Assembly (NCBI GenBank): GCA_964523675.1
Contig: CAZFZT010000008.1
Coordinates: 1-64,000, forward strand
DNA length: 64,000 bases
Direction of reading: 5' to 3'
Origin: CAZFZT01 sp964523675
GTDB lineage: Bacteria; Planctomycetota; Phycisphaerae; Phycisphaerales; SM1A02
Both the position numbers and the translations under genes were made by a program. Positions 33,134 through 41,219 of this stretch are shown in pieces. How positions within the stretch are numbered: position 1 is the first letter of the stretch; every line of letters starts with the position of its first letter. Under the pieces are notes generated by a model, which saw only the letters and a list, made by a program, of their open reading frames with translations, was not told the DNA's origin and made no database searches.

Positions 33134-35254
33134 ATGATGAAACGCCTCCTTCAATCGTTCTTCGGCCCGCGCGTGCCTGACACAGCGCCAGGTGTCGGTC
33201 GATGGCGTTATGTCCTGCCGATGATTCTTTTCATCATCGCGGCTGCGCTGCTCTTCGCTTCATATACCGAGCCCTACTGGGGGATGACGCTTTACGCGCC
33301 ACAGTATCCGAAGGGTCTCCATGTTGAAGCGTATCTCAACCGCCTCGAAGGCGACGTCAAGGAAATCGACCTGCTCAATCACTACATCGGGATGAGGCCT
33401 CTTGAAGAAGCGGCGCAGCTCGAGCGCTCAACATCAATGCTGCTTGTCCTGGTCATGGCAACACTCATCGCAGCTGCGGTTGTGGTGCATTCCCGTTGGG
33501 CCGCACTGCTTGCTGTTCCCGCAGTGCTCTTTCCAGCTGGATTCCTCCTTGATCTGCACCTGTGGATGGATCACTTCGGCCAGAACCTTGACCCGAAGGC
33601 GCCCCTATCCAGTGCCATCAAGCCCTTCACCCCTCCGATTCTCGGAGAGGGCGTAATCGGCAATTTCCGAACGATCGCGGAGGTCAACACCGGTTGGTGG
33701 ATGGCGGTCATCGCATCGGCAGTCGTCATCGTGGGGCTTTTCTTTCACCGCCGCGCATTCAAACCGCTCGTCGATTCACAGCGACAGAAGAGTTCACCAC
33801 AGAGGCGCAAAGAACACAGAGAAGAGCGATCCGGCGAGAGCGATACGACGATCGCTGACCACCGGAGAGTGCGACATCTCGCAAAACACCATTCCATAGC
33901 CCTCCTCTGTGTCCTCTGTGCCTCTGTGGGAAATCCCGCTCGCGCAGAAGCGCAGGATTTCAATCTGCAAGCAGCTATCAACGCCGCAAATGAAGGCGAC
34001 GTCATCCTCATCCCCGCCGGCGTGCATCGCGGGCCGTTCCTCGTCGATCGACCCATGACGCTCGAAGGCGAGAGCACCCAGGCGATCCTTGACGGCGCGG
34101 GTGAGGGTGACGTCGTGCACATCACCGCGCAAGGCGTCACGATTCTCGGTCTCACCATTCGCAACTCCGGCTCCAACCTCGAGCGGCAGAACACCGGCAT
34201 CAAGGTTGCAGCCCACGACGTCGTCATCAAGAACAACATCATTGAAGACGCCCTCTACGGCATCTCACTCCACGGTTCACAGCGCGGGCTTGTGCAAGGT
34301 AACACGATTCGCGGCAAGGACCTTCACATCGCGCGGCGAGGCGATGCGATTCGACTGTGGAACAGTCACGATTCGCGCATCGTGAACAATACGGTCATCG
34401 ATTCGCGTGACATCGTCATGTGGTACTCAGACCGCGTGCACCTCATCGGCAACCACGTTTCAAACAGTCGCTATGGGCTGCACTTCATGTACAGCCACGA
34501 CAACGTGCTAGAGGACAACATCCTCACCGAAAACTCCGTGGGTGCGTTCCTCATGTACAGCCGCAACCTCATCCTGCGTAAGAACACCTTCGCGCGCAAC
34601 CGTGGTCCGAGCGGATACGGTCTGGGCGTCAAGGACATGCAGGGCATGGTGATCGAGGACAACCTCATCGTCGGTAATCGCGTCGGCGCGTATCTTGACA
34701 ATCCGCCGGTGTATCTACCCGAGATGGATCGCTTCACGCGAAATGTCTTCGCCTACAACGATGTAGGCATCGCGTTCCAGCCATCAGTTCGCCGCGTCGC
34801 GGTCTTTGAGAACAGTTTCATCGAGAACCATCAGCAAGTCGCCATTTGGGGCGGCGGCGAGATGCGCGGCAACGAGTTCACACACGACGATCGCGGAAAC
34901 TACTGGAGTGATTACCGCGGCTTTGACGCTTCAGGCAACGGCATCGGCGATCTGCCATACCAGGCCGAATCTCTCTGGGACAATCTCATGGATCGCGAGC
35001 CGGGACTGCGTCTGCTCCTGTTCAGTCCCGCGCAGCAGGCAATTGAGATGGCGGCGAAGGCGTTTCCGGTGGTGAAGCCGCGACCGCTGTTTGTTGATGA
35101 TGCGCCGCTGATGCGGCCGGTGCGGGCGGATGTTGTTGTTGAGACCAAATCGAACGCTGGCGCGATTTCCGTGGTCGCCATCGTGCTGCTCTCTGTTGCT
35201 GGATTTGCCCTTGCAGGCGCGAAGCCGCAAGCGGCTGGTGTGAAGGGAAACTAA
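33134..35254 (+). CDS. nosD: Fusion of a NosB-like membrane protein with NosD copper-maturation protein
   Basis: 706 residues. Residues 1-215 form a membrane protein with about four helices and the segment WGMTLYAPQYPKGLHVEAYL in the first loop, like the small protein between nosZ and nosD in clade II clusters (NosB-like). Residues 275-640 are a right-handed beta-helix typical of NosD, with recurring NxIxxNxxG patterns (GNHVSNSRYGLHFMYSHDN and similar); the last 40 residues include a helix. The junction (about residues 220-267) is encoded by an inverted repeat whose right arm reads IALLCVLCASV followed by ARAEA, an apparent signal peptide. An in-frame GTG at 33869 could start NosD separately, so this may be a fusion or two overlapping products. 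Confidence 0.9.
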   Translation: MMKRLLQSFFGPRVPDTAPGVGRWRYVLPMILFIIAAALLFASYTEPYWGMTLYAPQYPKGLHVEAYLNRLEGDVKEIDLLNHYIGMRPLEEAAQLERSTSMLLVLVMATLIAAAVVVHSRWAALLAVPAVLFPAGFLLDLHLWMDHFGQNLDPKAPLSSAIKPFTPPILGEGVIGNFRTIAEVNTGWWMAVIASAVVIVGLFFHRRAFKPLVDSQRQKSSPQRRKEHREERSGESDTTIADHRRVRHLAKHHSIALLCVLCASVGNPARAEAQDFNLQAAINAANEGDVILIPAGVHRGPFLVDRPMTLEGESTQAILDGAGEGDVVHITAQGVTILGLTIRNSGSNLERQNTGIKVAAHDVVIKNNIIEDALYGISLHGSQRGLVQGNTIRGKDLHIARRGDAIRLWNSHDSRIVNNTVIDSRDIVMWYSDRVHLIGNHVSNSRYGLHFMYSHDNVLEDNILTENSVGAFLMYSRNLILRKNTFARNRGPSGYGLGVKDMQGMVIEDNLIVGNRVGAYLDNPPVYLPEMDRFTRNVFAYNDVGIAFQPSVRRVAVFENSFIENHQQVAIWGGGEMRGNEFTHDDRGNYWSDYRGFDASGNGIGDLPYQAESLWDNLMDREPGLRLLLFSPAQQAIEMAAKAFPVVKPRPLFVDDAPLMRPVRADVVVETKSNAGAISVVAIVLLSVAGFALAGAKPQAAGVKGN
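33793..33932. repeat. Inverted repeat of CACAGAGG / CCTCTGTG units inside nosB/D (repeat family C, copy 1)
   Basis: Left arm 33793-33826 (TTCACCACAGAGG and so on) and right arm 33901-33932 (CTCTGTGTC CTCTGTGC CTCTGTGG) flank about 74 nt. The whole element keeps the reading frame open. The left arm encodes a charged linker; the right arm encodes the hydrophobic core of a signal peptide just before the NosD beta-helix. Confidence 0.9.
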
Positions 35255-35255
35255 C

Positions 35256-36137
35256 GTGATTCGCGTAACCAATCTGACAAAGACGTTCGGCCGCTACCGG
35301 GCGGTTGACGAGCTCACCTTCGGCGTTGAGCGAGGTGAAGCCGTCGCGCTGTGGGGCTCCAACGGAGCCGGCAAGACGACTGCCATTCGCTGCATCCTCG
35401 GTCTGCTCCGCAGCAAGGGAACCATCGAACTCGCCGGCATGAACATTCGCTCAGCCGGCAAGAAAGCCCGGCAGATCATCGGCTATGTGCCGCAGGAACT
35501 CGCGTTTCACGATGACCTGCGCCTGCTCGAGACGCTGCATTTCTTTGCGAAACTCCGCCGCGCGCCGGGCAATCGGCCGCAGGAAGTGCTTGAGGAAGTC
35601 GGCCTGGAAGGGCATGGCCGCAAGCGCATCCGCGAACTCTCCGGCGGCATGAAGCAGCGCATGGCTCTTGCCCTCGCCCTGCTCGCCGATCCGCCGATCC
35701 TGGTTCTCGATGAACTCACCTCGAACCTCGACACGACAGCGCAGATCGGCTTCCTGGACCTGCTCTGTGAGCAGAAGCGCAAGGGCAAAACCATTCTCTT
35801 TACGTCGCACCGGCTCGATGAGGTCGAGCATCTCGCCGATCGCGTCATCGTTCTTGAAAAGGGCAGACGCAAAGTCGAGTGCGCGCCTGATCAACTTGCG
35901 GAGGCGCTCGGCCTGCGCTGCACATTGCACGTCACCCTCGACGCCGGTCGGATCACCGATGCATTAAGCGCCTTGTCCACGCACGGTTATGCGGCGCGCC
36001 GCAACGGCGTCGGACTCTTCATCGACGTCGCCCCCAACGAAAAGGCGCAGCCAATCCGCATCCTCACTGAAGCATCAATCAACGTCCGCGACTTCGACCT
36101 CACAAGCGGCGGTGGAGCCACGGATGAACACCGATAG
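35256..36137 (+). CDS. nosF: NosF-type ABC transporter ATPase
   Basis: 293 residues from a GTG at 35256, one base after the nosB/D stop. Walker A GSNGAGKT (34-41), signature LSGGMKQRM, Walker B ILVLDE and the switch His are all present. NosF energises the NosY membrane partner that supplies sulfur or another factor for CuZ assembly. The C-terminal ~70 residues after the ATPase core are typical of NosF. The last residues (TDEHR) and the TAG stop are encoded by the left arm of a repeat (36118-36137), so the native C-terminus has been altered. Confidence 0.94.
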   Translation: MIRVTNLTKTFGRYRAVDELTFGVERGEAVALWGSNGAGKTTAIRCILGLLRSKGTIELAGMNIRSAGKKARQIIGYVPQELAFHDDLRLLETLHFFAKLRRAPGNRPQEVLEEVGLEGHGRKRIRELSGGMKQRMALALALLADPPILVLDELTSNLDTTAQIGFLDLLCEQKRKGKTILFTSHRLDEVEHLADRVIVLEKGRRKVECAPDQLAEALGLRCTLHVTLDAGRITDALSALSTHGYAARRNGVGLFIDVAPNEKAQPIRILTEASINVRDFDLTSGGGATDEHR

Positions 36138-36266
36138 AGCAATCGAAAGAAGAACCGTGTCCCATCCAGTTCACACAGAACGACGATCGATCACAGAAGC
36201 AACTGCAATGTCCACCCAAGCGATATCCATCCCATCCGTGTCCATCCGTGTTCATCCGTGGCTGAA
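36118..36266. repeat. Inverted repeat of CATCCGTG units at the nosF/nosY junction (repeat family D, copy 1)
   Basis: Left arm 36118-36139 (CCACGGATGAACACCGATAG) contains the nosF stop codon. The right arm, about 36226-36266, has three units of CATCCGTG with 2-bp links and encodes SIPSVSIRVHPWLN at the NosY N-terminus. The spacer is about 85 nt and also contains ACCGTGTCCCATCC, a degenerate unit. A half copy lies at 51067-51095. Confidence 0.88.
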
Positions 36267-37095
36267 CACCGTCTGGACGCTCGCGCGCAAGGAGATCCGC
36301 GATTCGCTTCGCAATCGCTGGTTCCTGCTCTACACGATCGCCTTCACCGTGCTCGCGCTCGGCCTGGCATTTCTCTCCATGGCTGGCACCGGCACGGAGG
36401 GTCTCGCCGGCTTCGGCCGCACCGCCGCGTCTCTCATTAACCTCGTGATTCTGATCGTGCCGCTGATGGCGTTGACGGCCGGGGCATCGAGCATTGCCGG
36501 CGAGCGCGAACGCGGCACGCTCTCGTACCTGCTCGCGCAGCCGATCACCAAACTCGAACTGCTCCTTGGCAAGTATGTGGGCCTCGCAATCGCACTTGTC
36601 GCGTCGCTTTCACTGGGCTTTGGTCTCAGCGCATCGATCATGGCATTGCGAGCGCCGCAGGGCGGCTCGACTGACATCGCCGCCTTCATCTGGCTCATTG
36701 CGATCTCCCTTGTGCTTGCACTAGGCATGCTCAGCGTCGGCATGTTGATCTCAACCGTGACGCGCAAGGCAAGCGTCGCCATCGGCGCAGCAATCTTCCT
36801 CTGGCTCGGGCTCGTCTTCGTGGGCGACCTCGGCCTGATGGGCTCCGCCATCGTCATGCACCTGCGCATCGAGGAACTCTTCCATCTTTCAATCATCAAT
36901 CCGCTCACCGTCTTCAAGATGGCAGCGCTCTCGTCGATCTCTGCATCTCTCGACGTGCTCGGTCCAGCCGGCATCTACGCCACGCAGGAGTACGGCAACG
37001 CGCTCACCGCCATCTTCGCATCCATCCTCGCGGCATGGATCATCGTCCCGCTCGCCATTGCGCACGTGCTCTTCACATGGCGAGGCGCATCCTAA
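36208..37095 (+). CDS. nosY: NosY-type ABC transporter permease
   Basis: 295 residues from the ATG at 36208; an alternative ATG at 36124 would add 28 residues. The NosY fold starts at VWTLARKEIRDSLRNRW, the amphipathic entry helix, followed by six hydrophobic helices with ASSIAGERERGTLSYLLAQPI between helices 2 and 3, as in ABC-2 permeases. It is the membrane partner of NosF. The first ~18 residues (to IRVHPW) are derived from repeat family D and are not expected in the family. The gene runs into another repeat right after its stop. Confidence 0.92.
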   Translation: MSTQAISIPSVSIRVHPWLNTVWTLARKEIRDSLRNRWFLLYTIAFTVLALGLAFLSMAGTGTEGLAGFGRTAASLINLVILIVPLMALTAGASSIAGERERGTLSYLLAQPITKLELLLGKYVGLAIALVASLSLGFGLSASIMALRAPQGGSTDIAAFIWLIAISLVLALGMLSVGMLISTVTRKASVAIGAAIFLWLGLVFVGDLGLMGSAIVMHLRIEELFHLSIINPLTVFKMAALSSISASLDVLGPAGIYATQEYGNALTAIFASILAAWIIVPLAIAHVLFTWRGAS

Positions 37096-37100
37096 AGCCC

Positions 37101-37274
37101 TCACCACAGAGGCACAGAGAGCGCAGAGTGATGAAGAATTCAACCAAGTTTGTTGAGAAATGAAGGACAGCTGATCTGATAAAAAAAGCGATCCCTGACG
37201 TTGGGCCCTGACCACAATGCTTCTGCTCAAACACACAACACCCGCGCTTCTCTGTGCCCTCTGTGCCTCTGTGG
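37101..37274. repeat. Inverted repeat of CACAGAGG / CCTCTGTG units at the nosY/nosL junction (repeat family C, copy 2)
   Basis: Left arm 37101-37128 (TCACCACAGAGGCACAGAGA and so on) begins 5 nt after the nosY stop. The right arm 37245-37274 (CTTCTCTGTGC CCTCTGTGC CTCTGTGG) lies inside nosL and encodes residues 11-19. The arms are complementary over about 25 nt with few mismatches; the spacer is about 115 nt and holds the nosL start. Confidence 0.9.
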
Positions 37275-38092
37275 CGTTCACGCTCGGAGGTTGCGATCGG
37301 CAGGACACGATCAAGCCGCCTGTCGTTCGCTACGGCGAGGATGAATGCGCGGTCTGTCGCATGATCGTCAATGACGACCGTTACGCCGCTGCGCTCATCA
37401 CGCTCGATCAGCGCGGCCGGTATGAGTCGCTCGTCTTCGACGACATCGGCTGCATCTTCGAATATGAAGCCGCCAATCCGGATGCTCTGATTCTCGCGCG
37501 CTACGTGCGGCATCAATCCGGCAGTGAATGGCTCGACGCATCCGAGGCAGAGTTCGTCCACAGCAGAGACATTCACACGCCGATGGCCTTCGGCCTTGCG
37601 GCATTGGCATCCCTTGATGAAGCGCGAGCCGTCCAAGGCGAAGCCGGCGGTGATTTGATCACGCTTGGGGAAGCTCGTCGCCGCTTCCAGGAAGGAACGC
37701 TCCATGTGAGCGCGCTCGATGGCGGTGACTTTAACACGGCGCTCACGAGCGAGCACACCATCACTCTTGACGATGGCGGTGAACTTCGACTTTCACTGGC
37801 AGTACCGCAGATTCTGCCGCCCGGCCGGCATGATTTTGATGTGATTGTGGAGAGAAGAGACAGCGGCAGTGCGTGGGCTCCCGCCGCAAACGTGACGCTT
37901 CAGGTTGAGCCGGAAATGCCCAGCATGGGTCACGGCTCGCCTGGAAACGAAGACCCCTCGCACCGGGGCGAGGGGTTCTTTCGCGGCCTTGTTCATTTCA
38001 CCATGGCGGGGCCATGGCTTGTTCATGTTGATGTTCAGGAGGATGAGCGACCGCTCGGCCGTGCGTCCTTCGCATTTGAGGTAAAGCGATGA
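37217..38092 (+). CDS. nosL: NosL copper chaperone fused to a YtkA/FixH-like domain
   Basis: 291 residues. Lipoprotein signal peptide ending LGGC (Cys26), with the core ALLCALCASV (10-19) encoded by a repeat arm. The NosL domain (30-165) has the copper motif C44-x2-C47-x-M49 (CAVCRM), FDDIGCIF, and HTPMAFGLAAL. NosL delivers Cu(I) to NosZ. A second domain (about 190-291) with MPSMGH and FTMAGPWLVHVDVQ resembles YtkA/FixH-type periplasmic copper-handling domains. The stop overlaps the next ATG by 4 nt (ATGA). Confidence 0.9.
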   Translation: MLLLKHTTPALLCALCASVAFTLGGCDRQDTIKPPVVRYGEDECAVCRMIVNDDRYAAALITLDQRGRYESLVFDDIGCIFEYEAANPDALILARYVRHQSGSEWLDASEAEFVHSRDIHTPMAFGLAALASLDEARAVQGEAGGDLITLGEARRRFQEGTLHVSALDGGDFNTALTSEHTITLDDGGELRLSLAVPQILPPGRHDFDVIVERRDSGSAWAPAANVTLQVEPEMPSMGHGSPGNEDPSHRGEGFFRGLVHFTMAGPWLVHVDVQEDERPLGRASFAFEVKR

Positions 38093-39429
38093 CTACTTTC
38101 ATTGACACTTCCGAAACCATCACTCGTCCGCGCCTGCCGCAACTGCCGCCCGACATCGGCAGGGGCGCGCTCAACGGCGAAGCGCACGCATCGCCGCACG
38201 CGAACCACCACCCGCCGCATCTGCAGCATCATTACGAGACGGAGTCGCAACAGTACGAGGCAGCGAAGTTCGGCATGTGGCTGTTCCTGGCGACGGAACT
38301 GCTCTTCTTTGGCGGCTTGTTCGTGCTGTATGCGGTCTACCGCGGCAATCATCCTGAACTCTTCAAGTACGGGGCTCAGTACCTGAACACGACGCTCGGC
38401 GCGGTGAACACAGCCGTGCTGATTCTCAGCAGCATGACGATGGCCTTCGCGGTGCGTTATGCACAGCTGCGCAGTCGGCGCGGGTTGGTCGCCATGCTCG
38501 CGCTCACGCTCATGGGCGGCGCCACGTTCATGGGCATCAAGTATGTTGAGTACAGCCACAAGATCGAGCACGGTCAGGTCTGGGGCATGGGCTTTTACGG
38601 CCCGACCGCGAGCGGTGGCGTCCTCGTCACTGATGATGGCCGGTCAGACGAAGTCATCGCCGCGTCAATCCCTGCGCATGGCAATCCCGACATCGGGAAG
38701 GGCCTTTTCGAAGGCACCTGCATTGCCTGTCACGGCGAACGTGGCGAAGGCGTCAAGGGGCAGGCCTTCGACATTCGCGGCAGTGAGTTCATTGGCTCGA
38801 AAACCGATGAAGAACTTGTCGCCTTCATCAAGCAGGGTCGCATGCCGTTCGACCCTGTCAACCGCACCGGGGTGCAGATGCCGCCGAAGGGTGGAAACCC
38901 GATGCTCAAGGACGATCAGCTCCTCGATATTGTCGCCTACATCCGCTCGTTCGAGCCGCCTTCCGCTGGCGGCAGCGACACGGGAGCCGGCGAGAACGTT
39001 TCGACGGAGGGCGAAGAGGTTGCGGCCGCAGAAGGCGAGCGTTTTTCTGCACCAAAACCAGAGTTCCGAATCCTGAAATCGTCTATCCCCTTTGCCGCTG
39101 AAGCGCCGAGCGGTCTAGTTGAGGTGTACGACGAACAATCCGCTGCCTTTGCAGCAGTGAGCAGCGATCATGCCGGCGACACTGCGCATGCGGAGATTCC
39201 TCGCCCCGCCAACGCTCACGTCTTCTTCGGCATCTACTACCTGCTCACCGGACTGCACGGCATCCACGTGCTCATCGGCATGGGCGTCATCTCCTGGCTG
39301 CTTCTGCTGTCCACACGCGGCGCGTTCACCGCCGGCTACTTCACTCCCGTCGAACTGACCGGCCTGTACTGGCATCTTGTTGATCTGATCTGGATCTTCC
39401 TGTTCCCACTGCTCTATCTCATCCACTAA
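38089..39429 (+). CDS. Cytochrome oxidase subunit III / NorE-like protein with inserted cytochrome c domain
   Basis: 446 residues. N-terminal part: a His-rich leader, then three helices beginning KFGMWLFLATELLFFGGLF, the CoxIII signature. Residues ~198-305 are a class I cytochrome c with heme motif C211-IA-C214-H215 and a likely Met ligand in QMPPKGG or RMPF. After an acidic linker the last helices of subunit III resume (FFGIYYLLTGLHGIHVLIGM, YWHLVDLIWIFLFPLLYL). The heme domain therefore sits inside the subunit III fold. No subunit I or II is nearby, so a NorE-like or electron-relay role to NosZ is more likely than an oxidase. Translationally coupled to nosL. Confidence 0.88.
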   Translation: MTTFIDTSETITRPRLPQLPPDIGRGALNGEAHASPHANHHPPHLQHHYETESQQYEAAKFGMWLFLATELLFFGGLFVLYAVYRGNHPELFKYGAQYLNTTLGAVNTAVLILSSMTMAFAVRYAQLRSRRGLVAMLALTLMGGATFMGIKYVEYSHKIEHGQVWGMGFYGPTASGGVLVTDDGRSDEVIAASIPAHGNPDIGKGLFEGTCIACHGERGEGVKGQAFDIRGSEFIGSKTDEELVAFIKQGRMPFDPVNRTGVQMPPKGGNPMLKDDQLLDIVAYIRSFEPPSAGGSDTGAGENVSTEGEEVAAAEGERFSAPKPEFRILKSSIPFAAEAPSGLVEVYDEQSAAFAAVSSDHAGDTAHAEIPRPANAHVFFGIYYLLTGLHGIHVLIGMGVISWLLLLSTRGAFTAGYFTPVELTGLYWHLVDLIWIFLFPLLYLIH

Positions 39430-39468
39430 ACCACCCTGCATCAGGGGAAAAGAAGAAAGGCATTCTCG

Positions 39469-40833
39469 ATGAAAGGAACGACTGCTCTCCTCACGCTCGC
39501 AATCGCTCCGCTGGCAAGCTCGTTTACCGCAACCGCCGACGATGCGCACATCGAATCGCTCAACCAGCGCATTGCTTCACTCGAACAGCGACTTGCTGAG
39601 TATGAAGCGCGCGATGACAACTGGCTCACAGAGAAGCGCGCTGCCGAGATTCGAGGCCTCGTGCACGATGTCCTCGCTGACGCCGACACCCGCGCTTCGC
39701 TGCTCGACTCCGCCATCACTGCCGGCTGGGACAATGGCTTCTACATCGGTTCAACTGACGGCAACTTCCGCCTCAACATCGCAGGCAACGTGCAGGTCCG
39801 GTACATGTATTCGCACCAGAGCGACCCGCCGGACATCCTCGATGAAATGGACATGTTCGTCAGCCATGGCGATCGTCATCGCGGCGGCTTTGAGAACACG
39901 CGCACGCAGCTCATCTTCACCGGCCACGTCGTCAATCCCAACTGGATCTACCGCGTGCAGGGCAATTTCAATCGCGACGGCGGCACGTTCTTCCTCGAAG
40001 ATGCCTTCATTGGGCACGTGTTCGGCAACGGCTGGACATTCCTTGCCGGACAGTTCCGCGTGCCGATGCTGCGCGAGTTCATGGTCGTGGAAACACAGCA
40101 GCAGGCGGTCGAGCGGTCGCTGGTGCATCAGGAGTTCGGTGCCGGCCGGACGCAGGGCGTCGCCGTCGATTACCGCAACGACTTCTTCCACTTCACCGGC
40201 GGCTTCACCGACGGTCACCCGGCGACCGGTGGCTTCAACACGCCGGCACTCGCGCCATCGACGGATTACTCGCTCACCGGCCGCGTCGAACTGCTGCTTG
40301 CAGGTACGTGGGATCAGTTCGCGCAGTTCGCGAGCCCGCCGGGCGATCCGTTCGGCTTTCTCGTCGGCGGCGCGCTGCATTACCAGAGAGGCGAGTACGG
40401 CACGACCATGACCGAACTGGAAGTGCTCCAGTGGACACTCGACGGCTCGCTGGCCTTCGGAGGCGCGAACATCTTCGCCTATGTCGTCGGCCGGCACATC
40501 GACGGACCCGGCGTTAACCTCGATCAGTACGGCGCGGTCATTCAAGGCGGGTATTTCATCAACGAGAAGTGGGAGATCGTCGCACGCTATGAATGGGGCG
40601 ATGACGACATGGCGGGGGCGGACCTGAGCATCGTTACCGCTGGCTTCAACCATTACATCGCCGGCCAGCGTCTGAAACTGTCCGGCGACGTCGGGTTCGC
40701 GCTGAACGAAGTCAACGCATCATGGGGCGACGGCTTCATCGGTTCCGGCGGGGATATCGCCGGCTGGCGCACAGACCGGCCGGGCGATGACGGACAAATC
40801 GTTGTCCGCGGCCAGTTGCAGTTGCTGTTCTAA
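39469..40833 (+). CDS. Outer-membrane porin, OprP/phosphate-selective porin-like
   Basis: 454 residues: signal peptide ending ATADD, a coiled-coil (IESLNQRIASLEQRLAEYEAR, residues 27-47, shown here as one short helix), then a beta-barrel with many alternating-hydrophobicity strands and a C-terminal Phe (LQLLF), the usual outer-membrane insertion signal. FENTRTQLIFTGHVVNP and FLAGQFRVPMLREFM match the OprO/P family. The coiled coil resembles the trimerising segment of planctomycete and cyanobacterial porins. As last gene of the nos operon it may let small anions or nitrogen oxides in (inference). Confidence 0.82.
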   Translation: MKGTTALLTLAIAPLASSFTATADDAHIESLNQRIASLEQRLAEYEARDDNWLTEKRAAEIRGLVHDVLADADTRASLLDSAITAGWDNGFYIGSTDGNFRLNIAGNVQVRYMYSHQSDPPDILDEMDMFVSHGDRHRGGFENTRTQLIFTGHVVNPNWIYRVQGNFNRDGGTFFLEDAFIGHVFGNGWTFLAGQFRVPMLREFMVVETQQQAVERSLVHQEFGAGRTQGVAVDYRNDFFHFTGGFTDGHPATGGFNTPALAPSTDYSLTGRVELLLAGTWDQFAQFASPPGDPFGFLVGGALHYQRGEYGTTMTELEVLQWTLDGSLAFGGANIFAYVVGRHIDGPGVNLDQYGAVIQGGYFINEKWEIVARYEWGDDDMAGADLSIVTAGFNHYIAGQRLKLSGDVGFALNEVNASWGDGFIGSGGDIAGWRTDRPGDDGQIVVRGQLQLLF

Positions 40834-40861
40834 CCCGGCGTTGGATGCATCGACGGAACAC

Positions 40862-40909
40862 GATTGGCGACCCGCGAAAGGCGGGGCGCCAATCTGCTTT
40901 TTTGTTTTT
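40862..40909 (+). terminator. Intrinsic terminator of the nos operon
   Basis: GATTGGCG (40862-40869) pairs with CGCCAATC (40887-40894), with an inner ACCCGC/GCGGGG stem, followed by TGCTTTTTTGTTTTTC. It lies 29 nt after the porin stop. Confidence 0.96.
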
Positions 40910-41219
40910 CTTAGAAGCGCCCCCTTTCGCGTGGAAACATCGACCAGTAGAATCGCCGCCTCAGGCGGAGATGCGGTGAAGGAACAACCGAAGCAGGTCG
41001 GCGATTGCGAAGCCACTCGCAGCGGCACTACATGCGGCAGCGCGGTGGCGGCACCCTCGTCTGAACCGGGTTCTGACCGGGCAGGTCCGCCATTGCCGGA
41101 CAGGAGGCATCAGGGGGAACTGTGCTTATCAGAAGTTTCGCTCGTCATCAGTTGAAATGAAAACGCGGGCAGACGCCTCGATGTCGTGTGCCCGAGTACC
41201 CCCTTCTTGGAGACCTTTC
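40910..41219. other. Intergenic region of 310 bp before the FG-GAP gene
   Basis: No convincing gene or recognisable RNA. A frame starting at 41157 could extend the next gene but begins before its signal peptide. GGAGA at 41209-41213 is the ribosome site of the downstream ATG. Confidence 0.55.

Noticed and set aside
33745..34242. Antisense frame at the NosB/NosD junction with repeat-derived sequence
   Set aside because: It arises from the family C repeat read on the other strand; no start signal or domain.
38089..39429. Full terminal cytochrome oxidase operon
   Set aside because: Only the subunit III-like protein is present; no subunit I or II motifs occur within the window.
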